From assembly GCA_029204225.1 (NCBI GenBank), contig CM055105.1, positions 10,802,551 through 10,866,550 of the forward strand: DNA of 64,000 nucleotides, in the 5' to 3' direction. A program made the translations under genes and the position numbers. Origin of the DNA: Diphasiastrum complanatum (taxonomy: Eukaryota > Streptophyta > Lycopodiopsida > Lycopodiales > Lycopodiaceae). The stretch's first letter is position 1, and every line of letters starts with the position of its first letter. Of this stretch, positions 22,006-34,753 are shown piece after piece. The notes below the pieces were generated by a model. That model did not search any database. It was not told the DNA's origin and was given only the letters and a program-made list of their open reading frames with translations.

Positions 22006-22995
22006 ATGGACATTAGAAAAGTGTTTATGTGCCTGGAACATGAAAACGGTAATACTCCTGTTACTATTTCTCCTTTTGTTTCTAATGCCCCTTTATCACC
22101 GCACCCACTAGCCTTTCTTGATGACCTTGATAAGGATAGTGCTTTTCATCTCGAGATCTTCTCTCAAGATATTTGCGACATTGGTGACCTCTCTTCTTAT
22201 GAACTTTGCCAATCTAAAAGTTTCCAAATCCCCTTTTTTCTTGGCATCATTGAGTACAAATCCACTCTCACATCCTATAAACTTTGGAGTCTTCCTTCTA
22301 TCAATTTCCTTGCTCCCATACCTATCGATCTTTGGATCATGATGACTCATTTGGTAGAAAAATAAATATAAGTCTGCAAGTTGGCCGCCATGCATAAAAA
22401 TCCTTCACTTGAGACCGATGTTGCCATTGACACCATTATTCATATGAACAGATTCGAACCCTCTCATTGCCCCTTTGAGCAAACCTGGGCCAGAATTAGA
22501 GGACCTTTGAAACTGGCTTCAATAGAATGAACCTACACCAAGCCAGAATTTGGAACTGGAAAAGACCTTTTTTAAAAATGTAGATGTGGTGACAAATGCA
22601 AAAAAAATAGCTCTTCCATCATCTGGTTTGACCATGCAATCTGGTTCATGATGAATTACCTAGCCAAGTTATTTCTTGGTGCCTCCCTCCAAAACCAGAT
22701 AAATGCATTCTTCATGTGGCTACATAAACCTGCTAGGGATGTTGTGAAAGCACACCTGACTTTCTCTTTTATCCGCCAGTACATGATTGATGCCTCCATC
22801 GAACTCGTAAAAGATTCCTCTGCCAAACTTCTAGCACCTTTGGGAGACAACAAAAATATCAGAGAAATAGAATGTCTTCTAAAATGGCCTAACTTTTCTA
22901 CCCTCCAAGGTAAGCACTTCCATAACACACCTAAAAGAACTAGCACTTTCAATCTTAACAATCCGAACTCAGTCGTTTCTAGATATAGAACATGA
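22006..22995 (+). pseudogene. Unrecognised broken reading frame
   Basis: Two plus-strand frames, 22006-22365 (119 aa) and 22648-22995 (115 aa), are connected by a region that stays mostly open but contains several stops (for example near 22363, 22528 and 22573). The first is hydrophobic-polar with PHPLAFLDDLDKD; between them lies a basic Cys-containing stretch (CRCGDKCKKN). No domain is recognised. The length and the consistent amino-acid composition suggest a decayed protein gene, probably from a transposon. Origin unknown. Confidence 0.3.
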
Positions 22996-25079
22996 AAGAA
23001 AAAATGGTTCTCAGACTTCAAAGGAAGGGAAGGACAAAGCAGTGGCACAAAGGATAATTTACCAGTCAAAAAACTTTTATAGATCCTAATCGATGTGCAG
23101 GACAAAGAGGAGGACAAAGAAGAGAAATTAGTACCTCAGCGACTAGCCGTCTCCCGTTTACAGTTAGTCAAGCAAGCAATCCTTTGCAGATCGATTTGAA
23201 GCAATGGGTAGCAAGTAATAGGGTGACCTTAGAGCATGCTATTTGGTCAGCCATGAAGCACTCAGAGTGCAATTGTCCATCTTCTCAGCTATGGAAGTTT
23301 CCTCAACTAGGGTGTTAAGAGAGAAAGTTGTTGATTTCTCACAGTAGAAAACCAGTTTTGGAGTTGTTAACTATTGACAGTGGGCGCTCTAGAGTTTTTA
23401 AGAAGATGCTAGAAGGTTATTACAAGCCATGGAGCAGGGATTGCATTAAGTTGTGAAGATCAGGCAATTGCAGGTAGCCAAGGGTTTCAAGCTATACATG
23501 CTTGGATCTTTCCCTATAGAAGCATATTTTTGAAACTGAAAAAGGGTACAGGTGGGCGATTCAGAGGTCTGAATCTGCTGTCAAAGAGCTGTGACCAGCT
23601 GCGAAAGAGTGTAGATGCTGGCTCGATTTACAACTAGGCTCTTCTGGTTGTTCACCATAGTCTGAAAAGCAGAGGAGAGAGATGGAGAGGGTCGCGACGG
23701 ACAGGTCGCGCGTGCCCAGAGGAGAGAAACATTTTGTGTATGGAAGGGTCTAGCGGCCAGGGGAGTGCGGATCAGTGCCCACATCGCTTGCAGACCATCA
23801 GATCAAAGCTTTAGAAGATAGGCGGCTGAGATTGACCTCTCGAGGAGCAGTGTGGCCCGTTGGATCTCGTCTAACGGTGAAAATTGACTTGAAAGGTGCC
23901 CTAAAGAAGGCCTTAAAAAATTGAAGGGTCTTTTACACTTCAACTTCTTTAAAAATCTTTAATGGGAAATTGGAGTTGGGTCCCCAAATTCATGAAGTTT
24001 GAAGTTGTTTCAATGTGAAGAAACAGTGCATTTTCTATAATGGCACATATCTTTTAGCTCATTTCTCCGTTTAAGGCGGTCCAAAAGTCAAAATCCTCCA
24101 AATTAAGGGCAGAAAAGGATTGTACCCTACAAGTACGGTACCTAAAAACAGAGGAATTGCCACGGAGAAAGTGTTCGAAGTGCGCCAAAAGTCTTTTCAC
24201 CATTCCAGTGGGCAAGTAGTTGGGAGTTGGTGACGAAGGGCATTTTGGAGGACAACACCGATTTGGCTTCCGATTTGGCGAAAAAGCGGCAGGAGGTCTT
24301 GAAACTTTTTTGGTCAGACCTTAAGTTGACTTTTAGAAGTCTAAATTGCTCTACAAGCTTGTCATTGGGCCTCATTAACGCCTTGTTGACAAGCGTCAAT
24401 AAATCCATAATGCATCTGTGAGCTATGAAGGAGGCCCAATTTACTGCAAGAGATTCAGTTGTTGGGTAGTAACCTTGGAAAATACAAATTGCAATACTAG
24501 TCTAGAGCATGGGTAAAACATTATCATAGGAGCACAAAACTTTATCACATATGAAATAGCATAATGCCTAGAACTGACGATTTCTTATTTGTGAAATCAA
24601 CAGGTTTTGGTTTGGGTTGAATGACAAGTTTTTATTTATAATACAAGAACATGCATGGGGGTTTAGTACGGGAAAATCGTACACGTTCCGAGTACTGTAT
24701 GGTATTCGAAATAGGTCACAAAAAGAATGCTCAGTAATTTGTAGTTGCGTATTTGTTTTTCGTATAATTTAATTGCACTGATTTTTTGATGGAAGAATGC
24801 ACTATCATCGATGACTATGTTAGTTGTACTATTACCGTGACCCGCTTTGGCAAGTTCATACTGGCATTCTGATATTAGATGAGTTAATTTGATACACGTC
24901 ATTGTATTGACAATAGTGTGCATATACACGATCAAGATAGGATTCACGCAATTGGATATGGAATTGTGGATCATGAAAACATACAAAGTATGTTGGGGGG
25001 ATGTCAACCAACAGGAAGAAAAACGATGAAACACAGTGATGACTGCAATTAACAAGAACATGGATTACTTGGAGAATGG
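22996..25079. other. No recognisable gene
   Basis: The frames at 24142-24421 (both strands) and 24663-25061 (minus, 132 aa) are open but show no family resemblance. AT-rich beyond 24480. Confidence 0.4.
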
Positions 25080-25365
25080 AGATTATGAACTGCTCTTTGG
25101 ATTATCAAAGTAGAAGTATTAGACTGCCATAAAAGAAAGATTACGAAAATGATTAGGTGTCTTTGACAGCCATGCAATCCTCTATTCCTAATAATCGTGT
25201 TTGCGTAAGAGGAGTGAGAGAGATAAATACATTCAACAAGAATGCAAAAATAGAACAGTATCAAAACTGTATATTGGTCTCATACATGAGCAGTCAGATC
25301 ACAATACAATTGCGCTGATGAGCGTGTCATCCTTACAGATTCAAAACAATAGGTAAAGTTCTAAA

Positions 25366-25401
<36 letters not shown>

Positions 25402-26207
25402 AGATCACTGACTCTGAGGAGTCAGCTACTGAAGACCTGTTCTGGTCGTTTGATCACTCTATTGATTACCCACACTCTGCATCTATTGTGCTCTTTCTAC
25501 ACACCATGTATATATCACTATCGTTCAAGTCACTTAGATGTATATATATAGTTGTCAGAGGAGCTTTAGTTATTTTGATTATAGTTTAAAAGATCATTAA
25601 CAGCCGTTGAACATGATCTGTAGATCGATTATTGGAGCATCGTGAAGACACAAAGAAGTATAGAAGAACGATCTCCTTCGTACGTGTCAGGAGCATGAAA
25701 GTTTGGCGCCGTTCAGGCTATGGCCTGTCCGCAATTCCTTCGTAAGTCGTTTGTTCAATCCATAGGTGACTGCTAGTTGACTTCGTAGATAATCCTTAGT
25801 AGCTCACATTGTTTGGTCCGTTGCCGTTCATCGACTTCGTAGATGACCGCAAGTAGTGACTTACGGTGTTGGACGGTGAGAAAAGGCCAGCTGCCATTCA
25901 TAGGCTTTGTCGGAGATAACTTCCAGTGACTTTGGTCACAGTTCTTTTTCCTTCGTAGGTGATCGTAAGTGATAACTTACGAGATCGGTTCCCTATGTGT
26001 TGCATCTTGTTTCCTTCATAAGTCGAAGTCGCGTTTCACCGTAATCGTCGATTTGACAATTCTCATCGGTCAGTCGTATGTAGGTGAGACCTTGCATTTC
26101 TGTCTGTTTAGTCTTTACGTGTATTTCTACAAACTGTTTGAGAGAGCAATTTCTTTGAGAGATGAAGGAGGGTTAAAGGGATGAGTAGGAGTAAGATTAA
26201 ACTCCAA
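25080..26207 (-). repeat. Copia-type 3' LTR (minus)
   Basis: On the minus strand the purine tract TTAAGGGGGAG (26218-26208) is followed directly by TGTTGGAGTTTAATCTTACTCC, the canonical PPT-LTR junction. The coding tail of a copia polyprotein lies on the other side (26208-26345). The far end of the LTR is not certain; similarity to the 8.5-9.5 kb region suggests it extends to about 25100. Degenerate repeats of CTTCGTAGATGA / CTTCGTAGGTGATCG occur at 25735-25975. Confidence 0.55.
25368..25400. repeat. (CT)n microsatellite
   Basis: About sixteen CT dinucleotides inside the LTR-like region. Confidence 0.95.
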
Positions 26208-26345
26208 CACTCCCCCTTAAGCTTACTGCTACAAATCTGAATTCAAATTGAGATTTAACAATCCTACTAACGTGGAATGTTTTTCTCTTGACAATGGTTT
26301 TGTCAGAATATATATCAGCCAACATAATGTCTGTGTGATAGTAAC
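26208..26345 (-). pseudogene. Copia polyprotein C-terminal tail
   Basis: The minus-strand translation around 26340-26225 gives MLADIYSDKTIVKRKTFHV with frame breaks, matching the end of copia polyproteins (normally LADIFTKPLSREKFHVL). It precedes the polypurine tract at 26218-26208. Similarity ceases near 26350, so the rest of the element is deleted or replaced. Confidence 0.55.
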
Positions 26346-26550
26346 TTAGTTACATTGGACATCGAATCCAATGTAACAAGTGGAATCATATGGACACCTA
26401 CAGACCCTACTTCAGATGTACTCAGCACAACATCATATGGCAACTCAAGCCCACCTACAGACAAACCAATATCCACTCCACTATCATCAACAACACCAGA
26501 AACAGTGCAAAAATCATATCCATCCCTACTAATCAACTCCTGCACCTGCT

Positions 26551-26672
26551 CCAACTGGTATGGAATTAGTCTCCTCCTCACCCTTTTCCCTCTCTCTACT
26601 CTACCTCTACTCCAATTGGTATGGAATTAGTCTCCTCCTCGCCCTTTTCCCTCTCTTTACTCTACTCTACCT
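26551..26672 (+). repeat. 61-bp tandem duplication
   Basis: CCAACTGGTATGGAATTAGT at 26551 and CCAATTGGTATGGAATTAGT at 26612; the copies are near-identical over about 60 bases. Confidence 0.9.
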
Positions 26673-26922
26673 CTCCTCTCTGATGCAGACTCTAACTCTA
26701 ACGTACTACAGGTGGGATCACAACGAACATGATCTGGCATCCCACCAATACTACCTACAACATCAATAGTAACGGCCGACACACCCTCAACGCTACGCGA
26801 GTCTGGCCCCAAACTTGCACTCGGACGTGTCGTATCCTCGATAACTCTCTAGCCTCTAGATGCAGCCAACAATGCTCTTCGTGCCACATTGCGTCTCCTA
26901 TTAAAATACACAGAGGGAGAGA

Positions 26923-27000
26923 GGTACTCACGTTCTGCTTGTCAGCCAGTCGCGCTCCACAGGTACTCACGTTCTGTTTGTCCCACTCACGCTCCACGAG
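26923..27000 (+). repeat. 39-bp tandem duplication
   Basis: GGTACTCACGTTCTGCTTGTC at 26923 and its close copy at 26962, with a related CGCTCCAC tail in both units. Confidence 0.8.
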
Positions 27001-27360
27001 TGTTGAATTCTGATCTTTGGTGAGTCCTTCTGCTTGCTCAGATTAGAGTCAAATGTTATACCACTGAAGCAGTTCGGACATACAGTCGTGCGTTTTTTGT
27101 GTGTTAGAAAGAAGCTTTGTTAGAATGTGAGTTTATCTTTTTCTGTAACAATGCCTTATAAAGCCCTATTCAAATTTCCTCTCTTGAATTGTGGTATATT
27201 TGCATAGAAAATCAGAGTCTCAACAATTCATCAGCTTGCAAACAGTCGCTATGCCAGCCAATCGAGATCCACAACCAGGTTCTGCAAACAATAGTTATCC
27301 ACACGAGATGCATAGATAGCGGTCTGCAAACCCACAAGAGAGTGGCCTGCATATAGTCCC

Positions 27361-27361
<1 letters not shown>
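27001..27361. other. LTR-like promoter stretch
   Basis: Contains TTATAAAGCCC at about 27158, a TATA-box-like element followed by a CT-rich stretch. It could be a solo LTR piece, but no paired end was found. Confidence 0.25.

Positions 27362-27442
<81 letters not shown>
27362..27442. repeat. (GA)n microsatellite, about 81 bp
   Basis: Uninterrupted GA dinucleotides, with a shorter run after 27451. The SLSLSL frame on the minus strand is a translation of this tract, not a gene. Confidence 0.98.
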
Positions 27443-27444
<2 letters not shown>

Positions 27445-27732
27445 CAGATCGAGAGAGAGAGTGTGTGTAAAGGTGGCCGTTAGTCATCATTGTTAAGATT
27501 GGCAAAGGAGAGATCCAGAGAGAAAGAGTGCTAAGGTGGCCGTCACTCATTAATGGGAAGGCGGCTAGGAAGCATGCTTGCATGGGTTGCATGGGGAGGA
27601 GGGCCATGCATGTCTTTTTCCATGCATGCATCCTCCTCCTCACTTTTTAGTTCAAAAAAGTGTATGCATGGGTGAGGGGAGGATGATGTCTAGCCCCCCC
27701 ATACATCTGCGCACGACATGCGCACAAATAGT

Positions 27733-27734
<2 letters not shown>

Positions 27735-27767
<33 letters not shown>
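27735..27767. repeat. (TG)n microsatellite
   Basis: About sixteen TG repeats, likely length-polymorphic. Confidence 0.95.
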
Positions 27768-27769
<2 letters not shown>

Positions 27770-28324
27770 TGTATGTGTGAGAATTATCCATCTTATATAA
27801 AAAAGAAAATCTATGGTAATAACAAACTAACAACTACGTACATCATATGTGGCCACGTTCATATGTATATAGTAGTTTTGTTAGTTTAGACAAAAATTTA
27901 TAACGTAGGATTAAGTAGAAATTGAATGTTTATAGAAAAAATAATGATGTTTGTATAGCACAACTCGTTTGAAATGAATGCCATCTACATAAGAAAAGTG
28001 TATCTGAAAATTTTCTATGGAAGTGAATTTAATTATTTTTGCAAATTTTGAAGTTAAAATGAGATGTAGGTCTACTACTATACGAGTACAATATAAAATC
28101 TCTTGAAATTGATTGCTATTTATAACTTTGAATATTATATGAAAACGTTTTAAAAAAGTACATTTTCGTAGTTTTGTTTATAGTGCAAGAATGCCAATTA
28201 ACTATATAGGAAAAAGTATATAAGAATGTATAAATTCAACATTTACAAAAAAGAGTAATGTACAAAATGATATGTATGTCATGGTTTATCTATTTTAAAT
28301 TACAAGTATTCGCTAATGCATGAT
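27768..28324. other. AT-rich, no recognisable feature
   Basis: Strongly AT-rich with no frame of note; it directly flanks repeat R2 copy 1 and could belong to the same element. Confidence 0.45.
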
Positions 28325-28532
28325 TACATAATAGGATTCGTTCAAAATGATTACCATCCACATCATAAAAACATGTATGGAAGCCCTCTATAAAAGTAAA
28401 CTTTATCATTTCCGCAAGCACGATGTGATTCCTAAGGCAAGAGTCTCAGACTTTTATGTACAAAAGAACATCACTATTTTCTGGTAACGGCATATTTAGA
28501 TTGAACCAGCCCTGAATTCTTGGACGGCTTCC
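28325..28532 (-). repeat. Dispersed repeat R2, copy 1 (minus)
   Basis: The reverse complement matches 34754-34937 closely. This copy has an extra stretch of about 25 bases near 28490-28515. Its inner edge coincides with the point where the copia element at 28533-31552 stops being recognisable, so it marks a rearrangement or insertion junction. Confidence 0.85.
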
Positions 28533-31500
28533 CACAAGCTTCCATGTATGATTCTCCATAAGAGCATCATACTCCTTTTGCATGGCATCCCTCCATTCTT
28601 GTGACCGTCATAGCTTCTTCAAAGCAACTTGGCTCATCAAACATAGAAGTTAGAAAAGTGTAAGAGGTAAGTGAATGTAGATCTTCCCTTTGTTCACCTT
28701 TGTCAACATAGGTGAGCCTTGAGGGCTCGGCCTTCCTTCTTGTAGATCTCCTTGGAGTCCTCGGATCTTGAGATGGATCTTCAAGATCTTGATCACATGT
28801 AGGCTCCTCCTCAAACCTTACAAGATCCTTGACATAAGATGGATTAGAAGCTTTCTCATTCACCTTGTAGTAGTTACCTTCATCAAAAGTAACATCTCTA
28901 CTCACTAAAATCTTTTTAGTGATTGGATTATAGACTCTATATCCTTTTCTATTTTCAGCATAACCAAGAAACTTGAAAAACATAGCAAGTAGATCCAAAA
29001 ATTCTTAGATCTTTAAGATTCGGCTTCTTACAAAATAGAGCCTCATAAGATGTTATTTCTCCAATGGGCTTACATGGCAATCTATTACACAAATAAGTTG
29101 CACAAATAATAGCCTCTCCCCAAAAGGACTTAGTTAGAGATGCATCTAATCTCAAAGCCTTAGCACACTCACAAAGTGTTCTATTCATCCTCTTAGCTAT
29201 ACCATTTTGTTGAGGACTATAAGTACATGTTCTCTCTTAATGCCATTGGATTTACAAAACTCTATCATCTTGGTGGAGATATACTCTCCACCATTATCAC
29301 TCCTCAATACTTTAATTCTAGCATGAAGGTGATTTTCAACTAGAGTTTTGAATTTAACAAAAGCTTCAAACACTTTACTTTTGGAATCCAAAAGTTCAAT
29401 CCAAGTGTATCTAGAGTAATCATCAATAAAAGATACATACACAGATGCACCTCCATTAGATCCTTGAGAAAAAGAGTGCACATCACTATGAATAAGATCT
29501 AATGCTTTTGTAGATCTAGTGGAAGAGATATCAAAAGGTAGCTTGTGTGCCTTTGAGAGGTTACAAGCTTCACATCTTTTTCTACATTTTGAGAGTGTCT
29601 TTGGAAGGCCGAGAGTAAGATCCTTGGTGCATAGCATCTCCATAGATTTGAAGTTGGAGTGGCCCAACCTCTTATGCCAAAGCTCCACTTGATTGAGCTC
29701 CTCCTTCACCATGTTCACACTTCCAAGAAAAACATTAGCATCTAGCATAAAAAGCCTTCCTTGCTTGAATCCCTTTACAATGCAAGTATTATTCATCATT
29801 ATGGAGCAAAAACCTTGCTTAAAATTGAGATTTAAGCCATCATCCATCAATTGTCCTACACTTAACAAATTTTGAGTGAGTGTAGGAACATAGAGTACAT
29901 TATCAAGATCTACTCTTTTAGAGGATCCAAGACTTAAGGGAATAGTTCCCACTCATCTATTCTGTTAGAATAGACTTTACAACCTACAAAAGGTACAAGA
30001 GTTGAGGAAAAAATCCTTTTGGAATGTCATGTGGGAACTAGCCCCACTATCAATCCACCATGTGTCATTGGAGTAGCTCTTGGATGTTGATGTAGAAGCC
30101 ATCAAATGAATCCACTTCATTCTCATCTTCCTCAAGAGTGAGGTTGCCTTGTTTGCTCTCTCCTTGTGCATTCTTCTTCTTGAAACACTCGGCTGCAAAG
30201 TGCCCTTTCTTTCCACAAAAGAAGCACTTGAGTTTGGCTTTGTTCTTCTTGCCACCTTTGGAGCTTGATGGTTGATCATCATTCTTGGTCTCCTTGTGTT
30301 GGATTTTCTTCTTTGACTTTGCCTTTCCCTTGCTTGAGAAGTTGGCCTTCTCATGCAACTTCAAGGATCCAATCCTTTGCTTGACATGAAGCATCCTACT
30401 CTCCTCGGCCACAAGCACACTATGGAGCTTGTCAATGGAAGGTAGTGCATCTTGAATAGCAAAGCTTTGTACAAGATTGGAGAACTCATCTCCAAGACCA
30501 TTCAAAATGATTTGAACAAGTTCATCATCATTAATACCCTCACTAATGATGGAAAGTTCTTTGTTGAGAGACTTTATTCTCAAGACATACCCTTGAGCAC
30601 TCTCATCACTCCCTCTAATGCTTTGAAGAACTTTGTTTCTAATCATAAGCAGTCTAGAGGTATTTTTGGATTCATAAATCCCTTTAAGGTAGTCCCATGC
30701 CTCCTTGGCCGAGGTAGAAGATGCCACTTCCTTTAGAAGTTCATTACTAACATTCATTTTCAAGCAATGTAATGCTAGTCTAGCTCTCTTTTTGTACCTC
30801 ACTAGATCTTGCCCTCCTTGAGGTTCTTCTTCCTATCCTATGACAAGATCAAACATATTTTGGAGCACAAGTAGTGACACCATTATTACTTTCCAAGTTG
30901 AATAATTATTAGAATTTAGCCTTTCACTAGCCTCAAGAAGATAGGCTCCAATTGAGTTCATTCTATCTAGTAACAAGTACAACAAATGTACTATTCAAAG
31001 GCTCTCCCTTCTTATTTTCTCATAATTTAGCTAAAATGCTACTCTCTTGAATCTCACTAGACCCAAGAAGATTTGGGAAAATGTATTCTACACAATCTAT
31101 TCACTTAGAAGCTTGGATTTGACTATTGGAAGTGCCAATGCCTTCCAATGGTGTCTAGAATTGGTTTTAGTTTCACTCTTGAACTAAAAAACATAAGCCT
31201 CAAACTCTCTCTCAAGGATTTGTGGTTTAATTAGATTCTAACACCATTTACTCATCAAATCTATAATGGAAACAATGGATTTTCATAAGCACATCACTAG
31301 TTTCACTCTTCACAACTTGTTTGAAGCTCAAATATTGAAAAAACACAAAGTTTTGGTGAAAGTACAAATCCAACAGCCTCTCACACGTGTGAGAAGTACA
31401 TTTGAACTTCACACACTAATCTGAACATCAACAGTACAAGTAAACTATTAGAAAAGGTCGCCCTCCTTCAAAATGAATCTAGCACCAATGCTTTTACCAA

Positions 31501-31552
31501 AATAAAGATTTTTGGATCATCAATTAAGCTCTTTGACTTGGCTTTGATACCA
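28533..31552 (-). mobile_element. 5' part of Ty1/copia element (minus)
   Basis: The copia polyprotein is broken into frames. Gag at 30802-30065 ends with the knuckle CFFCGKKGHFAAEC. The protease WWIDSGASSHM lies in the frame at 30354-29977. The frame 29952-29197 contains LWHKRLGH, a Cys pair (KRCEACNLSKAHKLPF), FIDDYSRYTW and RSDNGGEY of integrase; the rest of integrase is at 29188-28955, and the post-integrase hinge GYRVYNPITKKI at 28998-28567. It breaks off after NHTWKLV, just before reverse transcriptase, at repeat R2. It is closely related to the complete copy at 38006-44000, and its 5' LTR is at 31553-32216. At least four frame changes make it non-coding. Confidence 0.85.
31537..31552 (-). 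other. Primer-binding site, tRNA-Met type
   Basis: The minus strand reads TGGTATCAAAGCCAAG directly after the LTR end at 31553. One base differs from the usual TGGTATCAGAGC. Confidence 0.7.
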
Positions 31553-32216
31553 TGTCAAAATTTAGAGTTTAAGAACTGAATTTGATCTACAAATGATCAC
31601 AAAGAGTGATTGGTAGCTTGGGATCTTGATCTATATCAAGACTAGCTTCCAAATCTAGCTTCTACATGACAATCTTTGTGATTCCAAGCAAGAACAATAA
31701 AAAATGATGATCCACGGCTTCACACGTGTGAAGTACAGCTACTATACGACTTGATAATAGAGAAATAGTGTAAACATTTACTTAGCATTCATTCACAAAG
31801 AAAGTGCTTAAGAGACTGAAAACACCAAGATTGCATCACAAACCAAGATTTCTCATCATTAGCTCAATAATGGATCCATCATGGATCAAGTAACAAATCA
31901 AAATAATCTCTCTTTAAGCTGCATCCAGCACGTGTGGGCAGCTCATTGTACTCATCCATACCCACTTTGGATAAGATCTATCAAGTTTGCCACATCATCC
32001 ATTGGTGGTTTGTGGTGACCTTCTAGATTCCTACAATCTAGGATTTAACACCTATAATTTAGGAGATGTCATATTAGACTCAAATGAAAGCTAATCAAAA
32101 TGGATCTGAATATTACAAGTGTCATTTCACACGTGTGGACAGGTCCTCACATGTGTGGATCCACATAGATGTCAAAGATACATCAAAAACCATGTGAAAA
32201 TTGCTTAATTCTAACA
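31553..32216 (-). repeat. 5' LTR of copia element (minus)
   Basis: On the minus strand it starts TGTTAGAATTAAGC (32216) and ends TTTTGACA (31553), then the PBS follows. It carries palindromic CACACGTGTG motifs at about 31720 and 32132, also present in the LTRs of the 38-44 kb element. The 3' LTR is missing from this copy. Confidence 0.65.
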
Positions 32217-32869
32217 TACTATGAATAACATGTCATGCTTGCGAGCTGCCCCCGATGCCGAATTATAGCATTACTAAGAAAACTTTTTTTTTTCAATTTT
32301 AACGAGCTACGTTACGTAGATTTCAAATTTGAGTGTTTTGATTGGTCCATGTGTAAGCAAAATTTGAGAAAAAATATAAAGAGAATCTTTACAAAGGGTC
32401 TTTTTTGGATTTAGAACTCCTCTAATGTGAGCGCTGTCTGTTTCTCAGATCAGCGCGTCAGCGCAAGAAATGTATTCTCTCTCACGAATAAACTGGCAAC
32501 TAGCTACTGCTTGCTACCTCTGTATGTGTTTGTGTGACGGTATGTATCTGCTACTGCATGACTCACACTCATCAATCAACCTTCATCACTCTCGTAATGC
32601 AATTTCTTTAAATGATAATAAATTTCTTTTTCTAGGAGGCTCAAATAGAATTACATCATGGAAGATCATGCTTTTAATTGATCTATGTGAAATATAAATC
32701 AAGTAGAAATTATCAGACTTAACTAATAATTTGAGTACCTTACATTGGATCTTAGAGTATATAATATAATTAAAGATAACTACTTTGTTTTGTTTTGTTT
32801 TGTTTTGTATTGTTTGTATTGTTTTGTTTTGTACTGATTTGTTTTGTCTTGTTTTATCTGATGACGACA
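32217..32869. other. No recognisable feature
   Basis: AT-rich DNA, with an imperfect (TTTTG)n tract at about 32785-32850. No gene seen. Confidence 0.5.
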
Positions 32870-34753
32870 TTGTATCATCTACATTTGGATATCCCTAATG
32901 ATTTGGCACCTATATAGAGACGAGGAGGCAAATGAGTTCCAATATCTACTGTTGTCGTTCCCGTTATAGGGCAGAAGGAAAAAAGAACTTGGATTTGTGG
33001 ACTGACGGATTATTGTATCCTCAAGATCCTAGCACATTGACTCATCCCACATTCTAATCTAATAACTAATCTAGTAACATGGATATGCAATGGGCATACT
33101 AGATTATTAGGATATTGTGAGAGATTGCAAAACTATGGAAATCAGTTTTCTATGAAAAAAAATCACTTTTTAGAATGTGAGTTGATACACATATCCTCTT
33201 TTTATCAAAAAACAGATTGTCATGTCCAAAAGACTTTAGAAGAAAATGAACAACTTAAAAATAATAATGAATCATTGCAGAAGAATAATGAATCATAACA
33301 GAAGACAATATTCTATATCAAATCAGAACTAGATCGAATGCAATCAATCTTACAATCTATGCGTATGGAAACTTGCAATTATTGAAGGATGTGGAAGAGG
33401 CTAAGAAGAAGGAGACTAGAGTAAGAAGCGAAAGTGGCAAAGTTGCAAGGATATTCAGACCCTTTCAAAAGGAGGTTATCGAAATAGAAGAATTTGAGCA
33501 TTCAATAAGCATACTCTGATTTTTTGTAACTTGATTAATGACTATTGGTTATATTTATGCTACTGTGCTAATCTGCTCACTATCTTGTTTTTTTTGCAGA
33601 TCTGCATTAGTAGCTCATTAGAATATAAAGGACAATGCATCAATTGGAATGTCGTTGGGCTCAATATTGACAGACAAATCCACTGAGTGTATCATGATGA
33701 ACAATAGTAGTTCCAATGTAAAGTCCAAAATTGCAGAGTTTTTGATGCTAGACATTCAGAAAATTTTAGATAAAACTATAGTTCAGGGTGCCTGTGATTT
33801 TGCTAGTGTGAAGAATTGAAAAAGATTATCTATGTTAGATATAGGGGTTTTATGTTTTTTACATCAAGCATCTACGTGTAGGATGTTGATAGGAATAAAT
33901 TTGGCATAGATGGCAAATTATGCATTTTCACTTGTAATGCCACTTTTGAGCCAAAATAGAGTAAGAGACTAAACACGTGCCAATTAGAGTGTAGACAACT
34001 GTAAAGCTTTTGCTTGATTCCTCTATACTTGAAAACAAGCGGGTACGTATTGGATTAATTGCATTTCAGGTTGGTGCCTTTACACCTGCACCTTCTATTT
34101 TCCTACCTTGCAACATATTTGAGAATACCACACCCAAGCTATTCAATCTACCTTGTGCATTGCAATTCCATACAGCAAACCTAAATTGGCAAAGCAATTG
34201 CGGCCTCAGAAATGTCCCAGAGTTGAAATTCGAAATAAGCATGTCACACACGAACATAAATTTTGCTAGGCACAACTAGAACAGGCTCATGTAACCATTA
34301 TGGAATCTGAAAATGAATTGCAATACATGAAACAAAATCTTGAACTAACAGAGAAAGCACAAATTACAGAACTTGAACATGTGCGCAACAAACATGTACA
34401 TGCTATGCATGAAATAACAATTCTAAAGCAATGCACTGTAGGACTCGAAGAAGAACTATCATTTACAAACACATAAATTGAAAACAATTCATGTGCACTT
34501 CGAGTTCCTTCGGTGTACATTCCACCAATGAAGGAGCCATCTACATGTTTGCAATTACAAAAACGTCATCAAACATTACTTGCCCAATTTGCTTTTGACT
34601 GGCCTCTAATCCCTGACGAATTCTAGACCTTCAAAGAGGCACATACAAGTCTTTCAACTTTCATCAATCAATCCGCACACTCAAATGCTCACGCCTCGTT
34701 GGGCGGCACTATGCAAGTTACCTGCTCAAATGGATGACAATCAAACTCCCAAA
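32870..34753 (+). pseudogene. Decayed coiled-coil protein frame
   Basis: Several plus-strand segments translate to charged, heptad-like sequence: near 33225-33290 KTLEENEQLKNNNESLQ, near 33385-33410 DVEEAKKKETRVRSES, and 34268-34476 with MESENELQYMKQNLELTEKA and HVHAMHEITILKQC. Stops at about 34474 and 34624 interrupt the last frame. I do not recognise the protein. The Glu/Lys/Leu/Gln composition indicates a former coiled coil. Repeat R2 follows directly, so the frame may belong to the same mobile element as that repeat. This is inference from composition; there is no catalytic motif. Confidence 0.35.

Larger units (their letters stand above)
26346..27000 (+). other. Low-complexity Ser/Thr/Pro-rich frame with tandem repeats
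   Basis: On plus, 26355-26630 translates to a Ser/Thr/Pro-rich sequence (for example STPLSSTTPETVQ) resembling the hinge between integrase and reverse transcriptase of copia polyproteins, but there are no flanking domains. It contains the 61-bp and 39-bp tandem duplications listed separately. Coding status unproven. Confidence 0.25.

Noticed and set aside
24142-24421. Overlapping frames on both strands
   Set aside because: Both open, neither recognisable; no basis to choose one as a gene.
27212-27643. 143-residue minus frame
   Set aside because: Dominated by a Ser-Leu run from the (GA)n tract; no protein character outside it.
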